Below, piece by piece: positions 1 to 8,066 of a stretch of 43,719 nucleotides of DNA (position 1 is the first letter of the stretch; each line of letters begins with the position of its first letter). A model generated the notes under the pieces. The model was not told the origin of the DNA. It searched no databases and saw only the letters and a program-made list of their open reading frames with translations. The position numbers and the translations under genes were made by a program. Where the stretch lies: NCBI GenBank assembly GCA_013299055.1, contig JAAFKB010000027.1:1-43719 (forward strand), in the 5' to 3' direction. The stretch is from Sphaerotilus sp. (GTDB lineage: Bacteria > Pseudomonadota > Gammaproteobacteria > Burkholderiales > Burkholderiaceae_C).

Positions 1-110
1 GCGGCATCAGCCACAACCCGCTCGAATCCACCACCAACGACGACACCGAACTGGCCGTGCGCGCCTTCGCCGACCTGCTCGAACAACTCAACACGGAGCA
101 CTCCGCATGA
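1..110 (+). CDS. Zn-dependent amidase/hydrolase, M20 carbamoylase family, C-terminus only
   Basis: Only the last 35 codons are in the window, open from position 3 in this frame to the TGA at 108-110. The residues Gly-Ile-Ser-His-Asn-Pro-Leu-Glu, then an acidic stretch and a final amphipathic helix (ALADLLEQL-like), match the C-terminal end of the N-carbamoyl-L-amino-acid hydrolase / allantoate amidohydrolase / beta-ureidopropionase family. There a GISHxPxE motif carries a conserved His near the active site. The stop overlaps the next start as ATGA, so the two genes are probably co-translated and belong to one amide-hydrolysis pathway (purine or pyrimidine catabolism is a guess). The substrate cannot be told from so little sequence. 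Confidence 0.7.
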   Translation, partial: GISHNPLESTTNDDTELAVRAFADLLEQLNTEHSA

Positions 111-1375
111 CCACCGCCGCCCCCGACCGTTTCACGCAGCTCGACGCCTGGATCGACGCCCATTTCGACGACGAGGTGCGGTTCCTGCAAGCCCTGGTGC
201 AGGTGCCCACCGACACGCCGCCCGGCCACAACGCCCCGCACGCCGAGCGCACCGCCGAGCTGCTGGCCGGCTTCGGCTTCGACGCGGAACAGCACGCCGT
301 GCCCGAACAGGAAGTGCGCGACTACGGCCTGGAGTCGATCACCAACCTGATCGTGCGCCGCGCCTATGACGCGGGCGGCCCGGTCATCGCGCTGAACGCC
401 CACGGCGACGTGGTCCCGCCCGGCGAAGGCTGGACCCACGATCCCTACGGCGGTGAAATCGTGGACGGCAAGCTCTACGGCCGCGCCTCCGCCGTGAGCA
501 AGTGCGACTTCGCCACCTTCACCTTCGCCACCCGCGCCATCGAGGCCCTGCGAGCGCAAGGGCAGGTGGCGCTGAAAGGCGGGGTCGAGCTGCACTTCAC
601 CTACGACGAGGAATTCGGCGGCGAACTCGGCCCTGGCTGGCTGCTGCAACACGGCCTGACGAAGCCCGATTACGAGATCGCCGCCGGCTTCAGCTACCAG
701 ATCGTCACGGCGCACAACGGCTGCCTGCAGATGGAGGTCACCGTCCACGGCGTGATGGCCCACGCGGCGATTCCCGAGAGCGGTGTCGATGCGCTGCAAG
801 GCGCGGTGGCGATCCTGAACGCGCTCTACGCCGAGAACGCCCGCTACAAGGCGACGATCCGCTCGCAGGTGCCGGGCATCAGCTACCCGTACATCAACGT
901 CGGGATGATCCAGGGCGGCACCAACACCAACGTCATCCCCGGCAAGGTGGTCCTCAAGCTCGACCGCCGCATGATCCCGGAGGAAAACTCCGCCGAAGTC
1001 GAGGCCGACATCCGCCGCGTCATCCTGGAGGCCACCGCGACCCGGCCCGGCGTGTCGGTGGACATCCGCCGCATGCTGATGGCGCACGCGCTGCAACCGC
1101 TGCCGGGCAACCAGCCGCTGGTGGACGCGCTGTCCAAGCACGGCGCCCAGGTGTTCGGCGAAGAGATTCCGGTGTCGGGCACGCCGCTCTACACCGACGT
1201 GCGCCTGTATTGCGAGCGCGGCATTCCGGCGGTGATCTATGGCGCCGGCCCCCGCACGGTGCGCGAATCGAACGCCAAGCGAGCGGATGAACACCTGGTG
1301 CTGGAGGATCTGCGCCGGGCGACGAAGGTGGTGGCGCGCACGCTGCTGGAGATCCTGGACGCGGCACGTTCCTGA
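107..1375 (+). CDS. M20-fold peptidase/deacylase (ArgE/DapE-like) with altered metal site
   Basis: This 422-residue protein has the M20 layout: an N-terminal catalytic half, a central dimerisation/lid domain (about residues 205-315, with His219), and a C-terminal catalytic half. Seen directly: the first metal motif NAHGD (His99, Asp101) and the acidic pair Glu168-Glu169 (general base region) are present. Where the family has GRGxxDMKGG with the bridging Asp, this protein has GRASAVSKCD, so Val130 replaces that Asp. The usual GEPT glutamate is replaced by GFSY. The C-terminal metal His before the DE motif is Lys (AKRADE). This may be a recognised non-canonical subfamily; I infer altered metal use or a non-peptidase role. 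The start is set by the ATGA overlap with the upstream carbamoylase-type gene. A small lipoprotein gene follows 1 nt after the stop. Family is sure, reaction is not. Confidence 0.85.
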   Translation: MTTAAPDRFTQLDAWIDAHFDDEVRFLQALVQVPTDTPPGHNAPHAERTAELLAGFGFDAEQHAVPEQEVRDYGLESITNLIVRRAYDAGGPVIALNAHGDVVPPGEGWTHDPYGGEIVDGKLYGRASAVSKCDFATFTFATRAIEALRAQGQVALKGGVELHFTYDEEFGGELGPGWLLQHGLTKPDYEIAAGFSYQIVTAHNGCLQMEVTVHGVMAHAAIPESGVDALQGAVAILNALYAENARYKATIRSQVPGISYPYINVGMIQGGTNTNVIPGKVVLKLDRRMIPEENSAEVEADIRRVILEATATRPGVSVDIRRMLMAHALQPLPGNQPLVDALSKHGAQVFGEEIPVSGTPLYTDVRLYCERGIPAVIYGAGPRTVRESNAKRADEHLVLEDLRRATKVVARTLLEILDAARS

Positions 1376-1376
1376 A

Positions 1377-1700
1377 ATGAAAAAACGCATCTTGAGGCTG
1401 GCGTATGCGCTCCCTCTGGTCCTGCTGCAAGCGTGTGGTGGTGGCGGGGACGACGCCACGGGCGTGGACAGTGCGGCCAGCGGTGGCATCACCGAAAGCG
1501 ATGCGGCGCTGTATGCCCGCGCCGTCAACGTGCATGCGCGCCAGTGCTCGCTCTACGGCTACTACCAGGACTGCACGGCCTACGAAAACGCGGTGGCGTA
1601 CTTCAACGACAAGTGCTATCGGGGGGTGGAGCAGGCGTGTTCGCTGTCGCAGGACATCGTGGCCAGCTACTCACTGGCACGGCTGTCGCGGTATTCCTGA
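1377..1700 (+). CDS. Small cysteine-rich lipoprotein, function unknown
   Basis: This 107-residue protein begins MKKRILRLAY, followed by a hydrophobic stretch and a lipobox Leu-Leu-Gln-Ala-Cys20, so it is probably a lipid-anchored envelope protein. After a Gly/Asp/Ser-rich linker (residues 21-40), a compact Tyr-rich domain carries four further cysteines (Cys57, Cys66, Cys80, Cys88), an even number compatible with two disulfides in the periplasm. The ATG lies directly behind the stop of the M20 gene (1375), so it is probably translated by coupling. It converges on the radical SAM gene with only 14 bp between stops. I do not recognise the family. The start at 1377 is preferred because it gives a complete signal peptide; an upstream in-frame extension would be out of place inside the M20 gene. 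Confidence 0.75.
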   Translation: MKKRILRLAYALPLVLLQACGGGGDDATGVDSAASGGITESDAALYARAVNVHARQCSLYGYYQDCTAYENAVAYFNDKCYRGVEQACSLSQDIVASYSLARLSRYS

Positions 1701-1714
1701 GGCTGCTCCACCGA

Positions 1715-2845
1715 TCAGAACAGCTCGCCCTGTCGCACCGAGGCGAGTCCCTGCGGCGCTGCCGGCGGACGAAACTGCCGGAAATCGAGGGCAGGCGCCT
1801 CGCGCGCCAGCCCGTGCCGGTGCGCGGCGGCGAGCATGCGCTGGCGGATCAGGTCCGCCCAGATGCCTTCGCCTTTCATGCGGGTGCTGAAGTCCGCGTC
1901 GTAGTCCTGACCGCCGCGCAGGTCGCGGATGCGCGCCATCACGCGGTGGGCGCGGTCGGGAAAATGCTCGCCCAGCCATTGCTGGAACAGGGGATTCACT
2001 TCCCACGGCAGCCGCACCACCGTCCAGTGGACCGACTTCGCACCGGCCTGCGCGGCGGCTGCGATGATCTGCTCGATCTCCGGCTCGTTGATGAAGGGGA
2101 TCACCGGCGCCACGTTCACGCCCACCCAGACACCCGCGTCCGCCAGCGCCCGGATCGCGGCCAGCCGGCGGGCCGGGGCGCTGGCACGCGGTTCGAGGAT
2201 GCGCGCCAGGCCGTTGTCCAGCGTGGTGACACTGACGAAGACGAGCACCTGCTGGCGCTGGGCCATCTCCGCCAGCAGGTCCAGGTCGCGCACGATGCCG
2301 CCGGACTTGGTGATGACGGAGAACGGGTGCTGGGCTTCGTGGAGCACCTCGATGATCTGGCGGGTGAGCTTGAGCGTGCGCTCGGCGGGCTGGTAGGCGT
2401 CGGTGGCCGAGCCGAGGTTGAGCGGACGTGGGGTGTAGCGGGGGCGGCGCAGTTCTTCGCGCAGGCGGTCGGCGGCGTTGGTCTTGGCGAGGATGCGCGT
2501 CTCGAAGTCCAGTCCCGGCGAGAGGTCGGCGTGACTGTGTGTCGGCCGGGCGTAGCAGTAGATGCAGCCGTGCTCGCAACCGCGGTAGGGGTTGATCGAG
2601 AGGTCGAAGGGCACGTCCGGTGAGTCATTGGCCCGCAGCAGGCTCTTGCACGGCTCGTCGATCACCTCGGTCCGCACGGGGATGGGAAAGTCCTGGCCGG
2701 CCCGCGCGTCGAGTCCGCCCCAGCCGTCATCGACCGCCTGCCGGGTGCGCTTCTCGTGGCGGCCAGCCAGGCGCCAGGCGGTGCCGCGGCCCTTGAGGCT
2801 GCCAATGTCCGGCAGCAGCGGCGTGTCGGTGACGGTGGGTTTCAT
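1715..2845 (-). CDS. PA0069-family radical SAM protein
   Basis: This 376-residue protein has the radical SAM cysteine motif Cys90-x3-Cys94-x2-Cys97 inside NPYRGCEHGCIYCYARP, which binds the [4Fe-4S] cluster that cleaves S-adenosylmethionine. The flanking text (PTHSH..SPGLDFETRI, then a KSLL..NDSPDVPFDLS lead-in) is characteristic of the PA0069/Rv2578c group, distantly related to spore photoproduct lyase. The substrate of this group is not established to my knowledge. The start at 2845 (MKPTVTD) is preferred over an upstream in-frame codon at 2878, because similarity to the family begins near GSLKGRGTAWRLAGR. It lies 52 bp downstream of the yheS-like gene on the same strand and may be its operon partner. 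No sign of damage. Confidence 0.88.
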   Translation of the reverse strand: MKPTVTDTPLLPDIGSLKGRGTAWRLAGRHEKRTRQAVDDGWGGLDARAGQDFPIPVRTEVIDEPCKSLLRANDSPDVPFDLSINPYRGCEHGCIYCYARPTHSHADLSPGLDFETRILAKTNAADRLREELRRPRYTPRPLNLGSATDAYQPAERTLKLTRQIIEVLHEAQHPFSVITKSGGIVRDLDLLAEMAQRQQVLVFVSVTTLDNGLARILEPRASAPARRLAAIRALADAGVWVGVNVAPVIPFINEPEIEQIIAAAAQAGAKSVHWTVVRLPWEVNPLFQQWLGEHFPDRAHRVMARIRDLRGGQDYDADFSTRMKGEGIWADLIRQRMLAAAHRHGLAREAPALDFRQFRPPAAPQGLASVRQGELF

Positions 2846-2897
2846 GGCGAGGAGTCTGCCACAGGACTGTGGTTGCATACAGCCCGGTCAACCAGGC

Positions 2898-4820
2898 TCA
2901 GCCGGCCAGGATGGCCTCGATCTGCTCGCCCAGCGCCAGCCACTGCGCCTCCAGCGTGGCGATGCGGTCGTCGAGTGCCTTGAGCTGGCGGCCTTGTTCG
3001 GCGCGTGCGGCCGGGGCCAGGCCGGTATTGCCCAGGGCGGCCAGTGCGCGGGCGTGCTCCTGCTGCGCAGCCTCCAGCGCCTGCTCGGCCTGCTGTTGTC
3101 TTTTCTGCAGCGGCTTGGCGCGCTCGGCGAGCTTCAGGCGGTTGACGGGCGCAGCGGGGGCGGGTGCCGGGGCCGCCACGGCGACCGGCTTGTTCAGCAT
3201 CGCCCGGTCTTCCTCGCGGGCGCGCCTGGCCATCTCCTTGCTCTGCTCCAGCAGCCATTTCTGGTAGTCGTCCAGATCGCCATCGAAGGGTCGCACCTCG
3301 CCGCCTGTCACCAGCCAGAACTCGTCGCAGACCTCTCGCAGCAGCGCCCGGTCGTGGCTGACCAGCATCACCGTGCCCTCGTACTCGTTCAAGGCCATGC
3401 TCAGCGCCTCGCGGGTGGTCAGGTCCAGGTGGTTGGTCGGCTCGTCCATCAGCAGCAGGTTCGGGCGCTGCCACACCAGCATCGCCAGCACCAGCCGCGC
3501 CTTTTCACCGCCGGACAGCGAGCCGACCTCCTGCCCCACCATCGCCCCGGTGAAGCGGAAGCGGCCGAGGAAGTCGCGCAATTCCTGCTCCCGCGCCGCC
3601 GGGCCGACATCGCGCGCCAGCCGGACCATGTGCTCCAGCGGGCCTTCTTCCAGCCGCAGCACGTCGAGTTCCTGCTGCGCGAAGTAGCCGATCGACAGGC
3701 CCTTGCCCTCCTGGATGTGGCCGCCCATGCGCTGGATCGCCCCGGCGAGCGTCTTCACCACGGTGGACTTGCCCTGGCCGTTCGCCCCGAGGATGCCGAT
3801 GCGCTGGCCCGGCAGCACGGACTTGTTGATGTTCGAGACGATCACGTTGTCGCCGTAGCCGACCGACACGTCGTCCAGCACGATCATCGGGTTCGGCAGG
3901 CTCTGCGGCTCGCGGAACTCGAACTCGAAGTCGGCGCTCATCAGGATCGGCGCGAGCCTGGTCATGCGGTCGAGCGCCTTGACGCGGCTCTGCGCCTGCT
4001 TGGCCTTGCTCGCCTTGGCCTTGAAGCGGTCGATGAAGCGTTGCAGGTGGGCGACCTTCTCCTGCTGCTTCGAGTAGGCGGCTTGCTGCTGCTCCATGCG
4101 CTCGGCGCGCATCAGCTCGAAGCCGCTGTAGTTCGAGCCGTAGCGCGTGACCTGGGTTTCGTCGAGGTGCAGCGTGACCTTGGTGATGGCGTCCAGAAAC
4201 TCGCGGTCGTGGCTGATGACCAGCATCGTGCCGTCGAAGCGCAGCAGCCATGCCTCCAGCCAGACCAGCGCGTCCAGGTCCAGGTGGTTGGTCGGCTCGT
4301 CCAGCAGCAGCAAGTCACCCGGACACATCAGCGCGCGGGCCAGTTGCAGCCGCATCCGCCAGCCGCCCGAGAAGCTGTTGACGGGTGCGTCGAGCTGACT
4401 GACCCGGAAGCCCAGGCCGAGCAGCAGCGACTGTGCCCGTGCGGAAGCATCGAAGGCACCGACTTCGCCCAGCAGCGCGTGGGCCTCGCCGATCGCGAGG
4501 CCGTCGTCGGCGTCCTCGGCGGCGGTCAGCGCGGCGCGGGCGGCCATGAGTGGCCTGTCGCCTTCGAGCACGAACTCGGTCGCGCCGGTCTCGGTCTCGG
4601 GCATGTCCTGCGCGACTTCGGCGATCTCCCAGCGCGGGGGCATCTCGACCTCGCCCTGGTCGGACTGCAGGCGCCCGGTCAGCAGCGAGAACAGCGAGGA
4701 CTTGCCGGCGCCGTTGCGGCCGACGAGGGAGGCTTTTTCACCGGGTTGCAGCGTGAAACTGGCGTTCTGCAGGACGACTTTGACGCCGCGGCGCAGCGTG
4801 ATGGATTTGAACTGGAGCAT
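2898..4820 (-). CDS. yheS: ABC-F family ATPase, YheS-like
   Basis: This 640-residue protein has two ABC ATPase modules and no transmembrane segment, the layout of the ABC-F translation factors. Module 1 has Walker A GRNGAGKSS, signature FSGGWRMRLQLA and Walker B LLLLDEPTNHLDLDA. Module 2 has GANGQGKST, signature LSGGEKARLVLA and LLLMDEPTNHLDL. Between them lies a charged linker with the KAKASKAKQAQSR stretch typical of the P-site tRNA-interaction motif. The order and wording of the motifs, and a C-terminal coiled-coil of about 100 residues rich in Ala/Gln/Glu, fit E. coli YheS (similar length) better than Uup or EttA. ABC-F proteins act on ribosomes with the peptidyl-tRNA. It probably shares a transcript with the transglycosylase gene 57 bp upstream. 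Confidence 0.93.
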   Translation of the reverse strand: MLQFKSITLRRGVKVVLQNASFTLQPGEKASLVGRNGAGKSSLFSLLTGRLQSDQGEVEMPPRWEIAEVAQDMPETETGATEFVLEGDRPLMAARAALTAAEDADDGLAIGEAHALLGEVGAFDASARAQSLLLGLGFRVSQLDAPVNSFSGGWRMRLQLARALMCPGDLLLLDEPTNHLDLDALVWLEAWLLRFDGTMLVISHDREFLDAITKVTLHLDETQVTRYGSNYSGFELMRAERMEQQQAAYSKQQEKVAHLQRFIDRFKAKASKAKQAQSRVKALDRMTRLAPILMSADFEFEFREPQSLPNPMIVLDDVSVGYGDNVIVSNINKSVLPGQRIGILGANGQGKSTVVKTLAGAIQRMGGHIQEGKGLSIGYFAQQELDVLRLEEGPLEHMVRLARDVGPAAREQELRDFLGRFRFTGAMVGQEVGSLSGGEKARLVLAMLVWQRPNLLLMDEPTNHLDLTTREALSMALNEYEGTVMLVSHDRALLREVCDEFWLVTGGEVRPFDGDLDDYQKWLLEQSKEMARRAREEDRAMLNKPVAVAAPAPAPAAPVNRLKLAERAKPLQKRQQQAEQALEAAQQEHARALAALGNTGLAPAARAEQGRQLKALDDRIATLEAQWLALGEQIEAILAG

Positions 4821-4877
4821 GGGGGACCGCTCGGAGGCGGTTCAGCGGGTAGCGAAGGAGGGCGGGGCAGGGGCGGA

Positions 4878-5945
4878 TCAGCGGGCGTCGGCGACGGTCT
4901 TGAGCGCGGCCAGCGATTCGGAGAGGTCGATCACGGCCATGGCGTAGTAGGCAGACCAGTTGTAGCGCGTGATGGCCCAGAAGTTGTCGGTGCCGGCGAC
5001 GAAGCTGGGCGCCTCGACCCCGTTGCGCAGTTCCACCAGCGCGAGCTTGCCGGTGTGCTGCTGGCCGGCGGGGCTGAGCATGGCGCCGCGGCTGGCCATC
5101 TCGGCGGCGGTGAAGCTGGGCAGGATGTCGGGCGCCAGCAGCACGTCGCGGTCGGCTTCAGCGGTGGGTGGCAGCACGTCGAAGTGCGTCGGCATGTCCC
5201 GCACCCAGCCGTGCTGGGCGAGGTAGTGCGCCACGCTGCCGATCACGTCGGGCGTGCTGCGGTGCAGGTCGGTGCGGCCATCGCCGTCGAAGTCGATGGC
5301 GAACTTCAGCCAGGTGCTGGGCATGAACTGCGGCATGCCGAGGGCGCCCGCATACGACCCCTTGAGGCTGAGCGGGTTGATCTTGTCGCGCGAGGCCAGC
5401 GCGAACAGCGCCTCCAGCTCGTCACGGAAGAAGCCGCTGCGGTCGCTGCGGCCACGCGGGAAATCGAAGGCCAGCGTTGCCAGCGCGTCCACCGCCCGGA
5501 AGCCGCCGGTCTGGCGCCCATAGATCGTCTCCACGCCGATGATCGCCACGACCACCCGCGCCGGCACGCCCCAGCGTTCTTCCGCCAGCCGCAGCCAGCG
5601 TTCGTTGTCGCGCCAGAAGGTCACGCCCTCGCGCACCCGCAGCGTGTCGAGGAAGCGCGAGCGGTAGACCTTCCAGTTCTTGGCCGCGGGGCTGGCCGCC
5701 GGCAGGATGAACTTGGCGACCTGGGGCTGGTAGCGCGCCTCGGACAGCGTGGTGGCGACCACCTCCTCGTCGAGCTGGGGGTGGCGCTGCACGATGTCCC
5801 GGATGAAGGTGGCGACATCGGCACGGGCTTCGTAGCCGGGCGCCGGTGCAGGTGCTGGCGCACGCGGGGCGGACACGGCGTGGCAGAAGGGGGTCAGCAG
5901 CAGCGCGGACAGTGTGATCCGGCGCACGAATCGGAAGGCAGACAT
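4878..5945 (-). CDS. Lytic murein transglycosylase B family protein
   Basis: This 355-residue secreted enzyme belongs to the MltB/SltB family, which cleaves the MurNAc-GlcNAc bond of peptidoglycan to give 1,6-anhydro ends. Residues 1-26 form a signal peptide (MSAFRFVRR, hydrophobic core, cleavage near AVSA). The Cys in this stretch lacks a good lipobox, so the protein is probably soluble in the periplasm. After a Pro/Ala linker, the catalytic domain has IIGVET-IYGR with the catalytic Glu139, then the LKGSYAGALGMPQFMPSTW and DFDGDGRTDL segments. The start at 5945 is chosen because it gives the signal peptide; an upstream in-frame start would run into the divergent promoter region. It is divergent from the crotonase gene, with 70 bp between start codons. 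Confidence 0.92.
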   Translation of the reverse strand: MSAFRFVRRITLSALLLTPFCHAVSAPRAPAPAPAPGYEARADVATFIRDIVQRHPQLDEEVVATTLSEARYQPQVAKFILPAASPAAKNWKVYRSRFLDTLRVREGVTFWRDNERWLRLAEERWGVPARVVVAIIGVETIYGRQTGGFRAVDALATLAFDFPRGRSDRSGFFRDELEALFALASRDKINPLSLKGSYAGALGMPQFMPSTWLKFAIDFDGDGRTDLHRSTPDVIGSVAHYLAQHGWVRDMPTHFDVLPPTAEADRDVLLAPDILPSFTAAEMASRGAMLSPAGQQHTGKLALVELRNGVEAPSFVAGTDNFWAITRYNWSAYYAMAVIDLSESLAALKTVADAR

Positions 5946-6015
5946 GGCCCGATTGTCGCCGCTTTGGCACACTGCAGGAAAACACCCCGGAACCCCCGGA
6001 ACACTGGAGACCTCG

Positions 6016-6798
6016 ATGACTGCACCCACCGATACCCTGCTGCTGCGCGAACAAGATCCGCGTGGCGTCGTGACGCTGACCCTCAACCGACCGGGCGCGT
6101 TCAATTCGCTGTCCGAGGCGATGCTGGCGGCGCTGCAGACCGAACTGGACGCGCTGGCCGGTGACGAGTCGGTGCGCTGCGTCGTGCTGGCGGCGGCCGG
6201 GCGTGCCTACTGCGCCGGGCACGACCTGAAGGAGATGCGCGCCGAGCCGAGCCTGGCCTACTACCGCGCGCTGTTCACGCGCTGCGGCAAGGTGATGCTG
6301 GCGATCCAGCGGCTGCCGGTGCCGGTGATCGCCCGCGTCCACGGCGTGGCGACGGCGGCGGGCTGCCAGCTCGTGGCGACATGCGACCTCGCGGTGGCGG
6401 TGGAGACGGCGCGCTTCGCGGTCAGCGGCGTGAACCTGGGGCTGTTCTGCTCGACGCCGAGTGTGGCGCTGTCGCGCAACGTCGGGCGCAAGACGGCGTT
6501 CGAGATGCTGGTGACGGGCGAGTTCCTGTCGGCGGGCGAGGCGCAGGCGCGGGGGCTGGTGAACCGCGTGGTGCCGGTCGATGCACTGGACGCCGAGGTC
6601 GAGCGGCTGGTGGCGAGCATCGTCGCCAAGCCGCGGGCGGCGGTGGCGATGGGCAAGGCGCTGTTCTACCGGCAACTGGAGATGGGCGTGGAGGCGGCCT
6701 ACCAGACGGCGGTGCAGACGATGGCGTGCAACATGATGGACGCGCACGCGCTGGAAGGGGTGCAGGCGTTCATCGACAAGCGCACACCCCAGTGGTGA
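6016..6798 (+). CDS. Enoyl-CoA hydratase/isomerase family protein, ECHDC3-like
   Basis: This 260-residue protein is of the crotonase superfamily and binds acyl-CoA thioesters. Two oxyanion-hole segments are clear: YCAGHDLKE (residues 65-73) and HGVATAAGCQL (109-119). However, neither of the two catalytic glutamates of true enoyl-CoA hydratases is present. The first position is Gln118 (GCQ instead of GCE), and the second falls in VSGVNLGLFCSTP with no acid. This GLFCSTP wording is what I associate with the ECHDC3 group, whose activity is uncertain. So it is a crotonase fold, but hydratase activity is doubtful. A GGAG Shine-Dalgarno sits 8 nt before the ATG. It is followed 72 bp later by the BLUF gene on the same strand. 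Confidence 0.88.
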   Translation: MTAPTDTLLLREQDPRGVVTLTLNRPGAFNSLSEAMLAALQTELDALAGDESVRCVVLAAAGRAYCAGHDLKEMRAEPSLAYYRALFTRCGKVMLAIQRLPVPVIARVHGVATAAGCQLVATCDLAVAVETARFAVSGVNLGLFCSTPSVALSRNVGRKTAFEMLVTGEFLSAGEAQARGLVNRVVPVDALDAEVERLVASIVAKPRAAVAMGKALFYRQLEMGVEAAYQTAVQTMACNMMDAHALEGVQAFIDKRTPQW

Positions 6799-6870
6799 GG
6801 CCGGTGACGGTCAGTGCGCTCAATTCGGCGGCTGGCTGGCCGATACCAGTCCATCGGTAAGGGGCCGAAC

Positions 6871-7311
6871 ATGTCTGATCTGGTTCATTGCATCTACGCC
6901 AGCACGGCCACGCGCGACCTGAGTGCGGACGAGCTGGTGGGGTTGCTGGCGCGTGCCAGGGTGTGCAACGCTGCGCTCGGCGTGACCGGCATGCTGCTGC
7001 ATGACCGGGGCAATTTCTTTCAGGTGCTCGAAGGTCCGGGCACGGTGGTGGCACGGCTGTATGCCCACATCGCCACCGATCCACGGCACCACCGGGTGGT
7101 CGAGATCATCCATGAACCGATCGCCCAGCGCAGCTTTGCGGCCTGGACGATGGGATTTGCCCGGCTGGACGAGGTGGACCGGGCGGAGATGCCAGGATTG
7201 AATGATTTTTTCGGAGCAGGCCGCACACTCGACCAGATCGATGGGGGGCGCGCCAAGAAGCTGCTGCAGGCGTTCAGTGCCGGGCGTTGGCACCGGCGCG
7301 CGCTGGCCTGA
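6871..7311 (+). CDS. BLUF-domain blue-light photoreceptor
   Basis: This 146-residue protein is essentially a stand-alone BLUF domain (residues 4-97) with a short helical C-terminus. All residues known to form the FAD photoswitch are visible: Tyr9 (HCIYAS), Asn33 (CNAALGVTGML), Gln51 (NFFQVLEG), and Trp92/Met94 (FAAWTMGF). It should therefore bind FAD and respond to blue light by the Tyr-Gln hydrogen-bond rearrangement. It has no output domain of its own. An EAL phosphodiesterase gene begins 16 nt after its stop, so the output is probably that protein, as in the R. palustris PapB (BLUF) / PapA (EAL) pair. The ATG is set by the start of the domain; the upstream GGGG-rich stretch is a weak ribosome site. 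Confidence 0.93.
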   Translation: MSDLVHCIYASTATRDLSADELVGLLARARVCNAALGVTGMLLHDRGNFFQVLEGPGTVVARLYAHIATDPRHHRVVEIIHEPIAQRSFAAWTMGFARLDEVDRAEMPGLNDFFGAGRTLDQIDGGRAKKLLQAFSAGRWHRRALA

Positions 7312-7327
7312 GTCAGGCACTTTCCCC

Positions 7328-8044
7328 ATGCCGCTCTCGCTGCCCTGTTTCTCCTTCGCCTTTCAGCCGATCGTGCATGCTCCCAGCGGCCTGGTGGTGT
7401 CGCACGAGGCGCTGATCCGCGGACCCGAAGGCGAGTCGGCGCACAGCGTGCTGAGCGGTGTGCCGCAGGGCGCGTTGCACGCCTTCGATGCGCATGGCCG
7501 CGAGTGCGCCATCGCCCTGGCGGCGCGGCTGGGGCTCCGCACCCAGCTCAACCTGAACTTCCTTCCGCAAAGCCTGTTCAGTCAACAGGACGTGCTGACC
7601 CCGATGTTCGAGGCCGCCCGGCGCCATGGGCTGCCCATCAGCCGTCTGGTGCTGGAGGTCACGGAAGGGGAGGTGATCGACGACGTGGTGCGCTTTGCCC
7701 GGCTGATCAAGACCTACCGGGCACAGGGGCTGAAGCTGGCCATCGACGACTTCGGGGCGGGCTACTGCGGGCTGAACCTGCTGGCCGAATTCCAGCCCGA
7801 CATCCTCAAGCTCGACATGGCGTTGCTGCGTGGCATCGAGCGCAGCGGGCCGCGCCAGGCCATCGTCCGCGCCATCCTGAGTGCCTGCACCGATCTGGGC
7901 ATCGACGCCATCGCCGAGGGCGTCGAGACGGTGGACGAGTTCAGCTGGCTGGCCGACGAGGGGGTCACGCTGTTCCAGGGCTACCTGTTCGCCCGGCCGG
8001 GCTTCGAGACCTTGCCGGGTGTGACGGTGCCAGCGCGCCGCTGA
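7328..8044 (+). CDS. EAL-domain cyclic-di-GMP phosphodiesterase
   Basis: This 238-residue protein consists of a single EAL domain and should hydrolyse cyclic-di-GMP to pGpG. The residues needed for metal and substrate binding are all there: Glu27-Ala-Leu, Asn77 (LNLNF), Glu110 and Glu113 (LEVTE), Asp140-Asp141 (AIDDFGAGY, loop 6), Lys161 (ILKLD), Glu197/Glu200 (IAEGVE) and Gln217 (FQGYLFARP). No sensor, GGDEF or membrane segment is present, so regulation must come from a partner. The BLUF photoreceptor gene directly upstream is the obvious candidate. The start at 7328 leaves a 16-nt gap to that gene. It converges on the ETF-QO gene with 22 bp between stops. Confidence 0.93.
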   Translation: MPLSLPCFSFAFQPIVHAPSGLVVSHEALIRGPEGESAHSVLSGVPQGALHAFDAHGRECAIALAARLGLRTQLNLNFLPQSLFSQQDVLTPMFEAARRHGLPISRLVLEVTEGEVIDDVVRFARLIKTYRAQGLKLAIDDFGAGYCGLNLLAEFQPDILKLDMALLRGIERSGPRQAIVRAILSACTDLGIDAIAEGVETVDEFSWLADEGVTLFQGYLFARPGFETLPGVTVPARR

Positions 8045-8066
8045 CACCCCACCGACCCCATCCAGC

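Noticed and set aside
5964..5976. TTGGCACACTGCAGG resembling a sigma-54 promoter
   Set aside because: The -24 element is present but the -12 GC is at the wrong spacing.
5985..6003. Tandem CCCGGAAC direct repeat (period 9) in the mltB/crotonase divergent region
   Set aside because: Only two short copies in GC-rich DNA; too little to call a binding site.
2592..6164. Very long plus-strand open frame opposite the radical SAM, yheS and mltB genes
   Set aside because: Antisense shadow of GC-rich genes: its translation is low-complexity with no domain, while the minus-strand genes have clear families.
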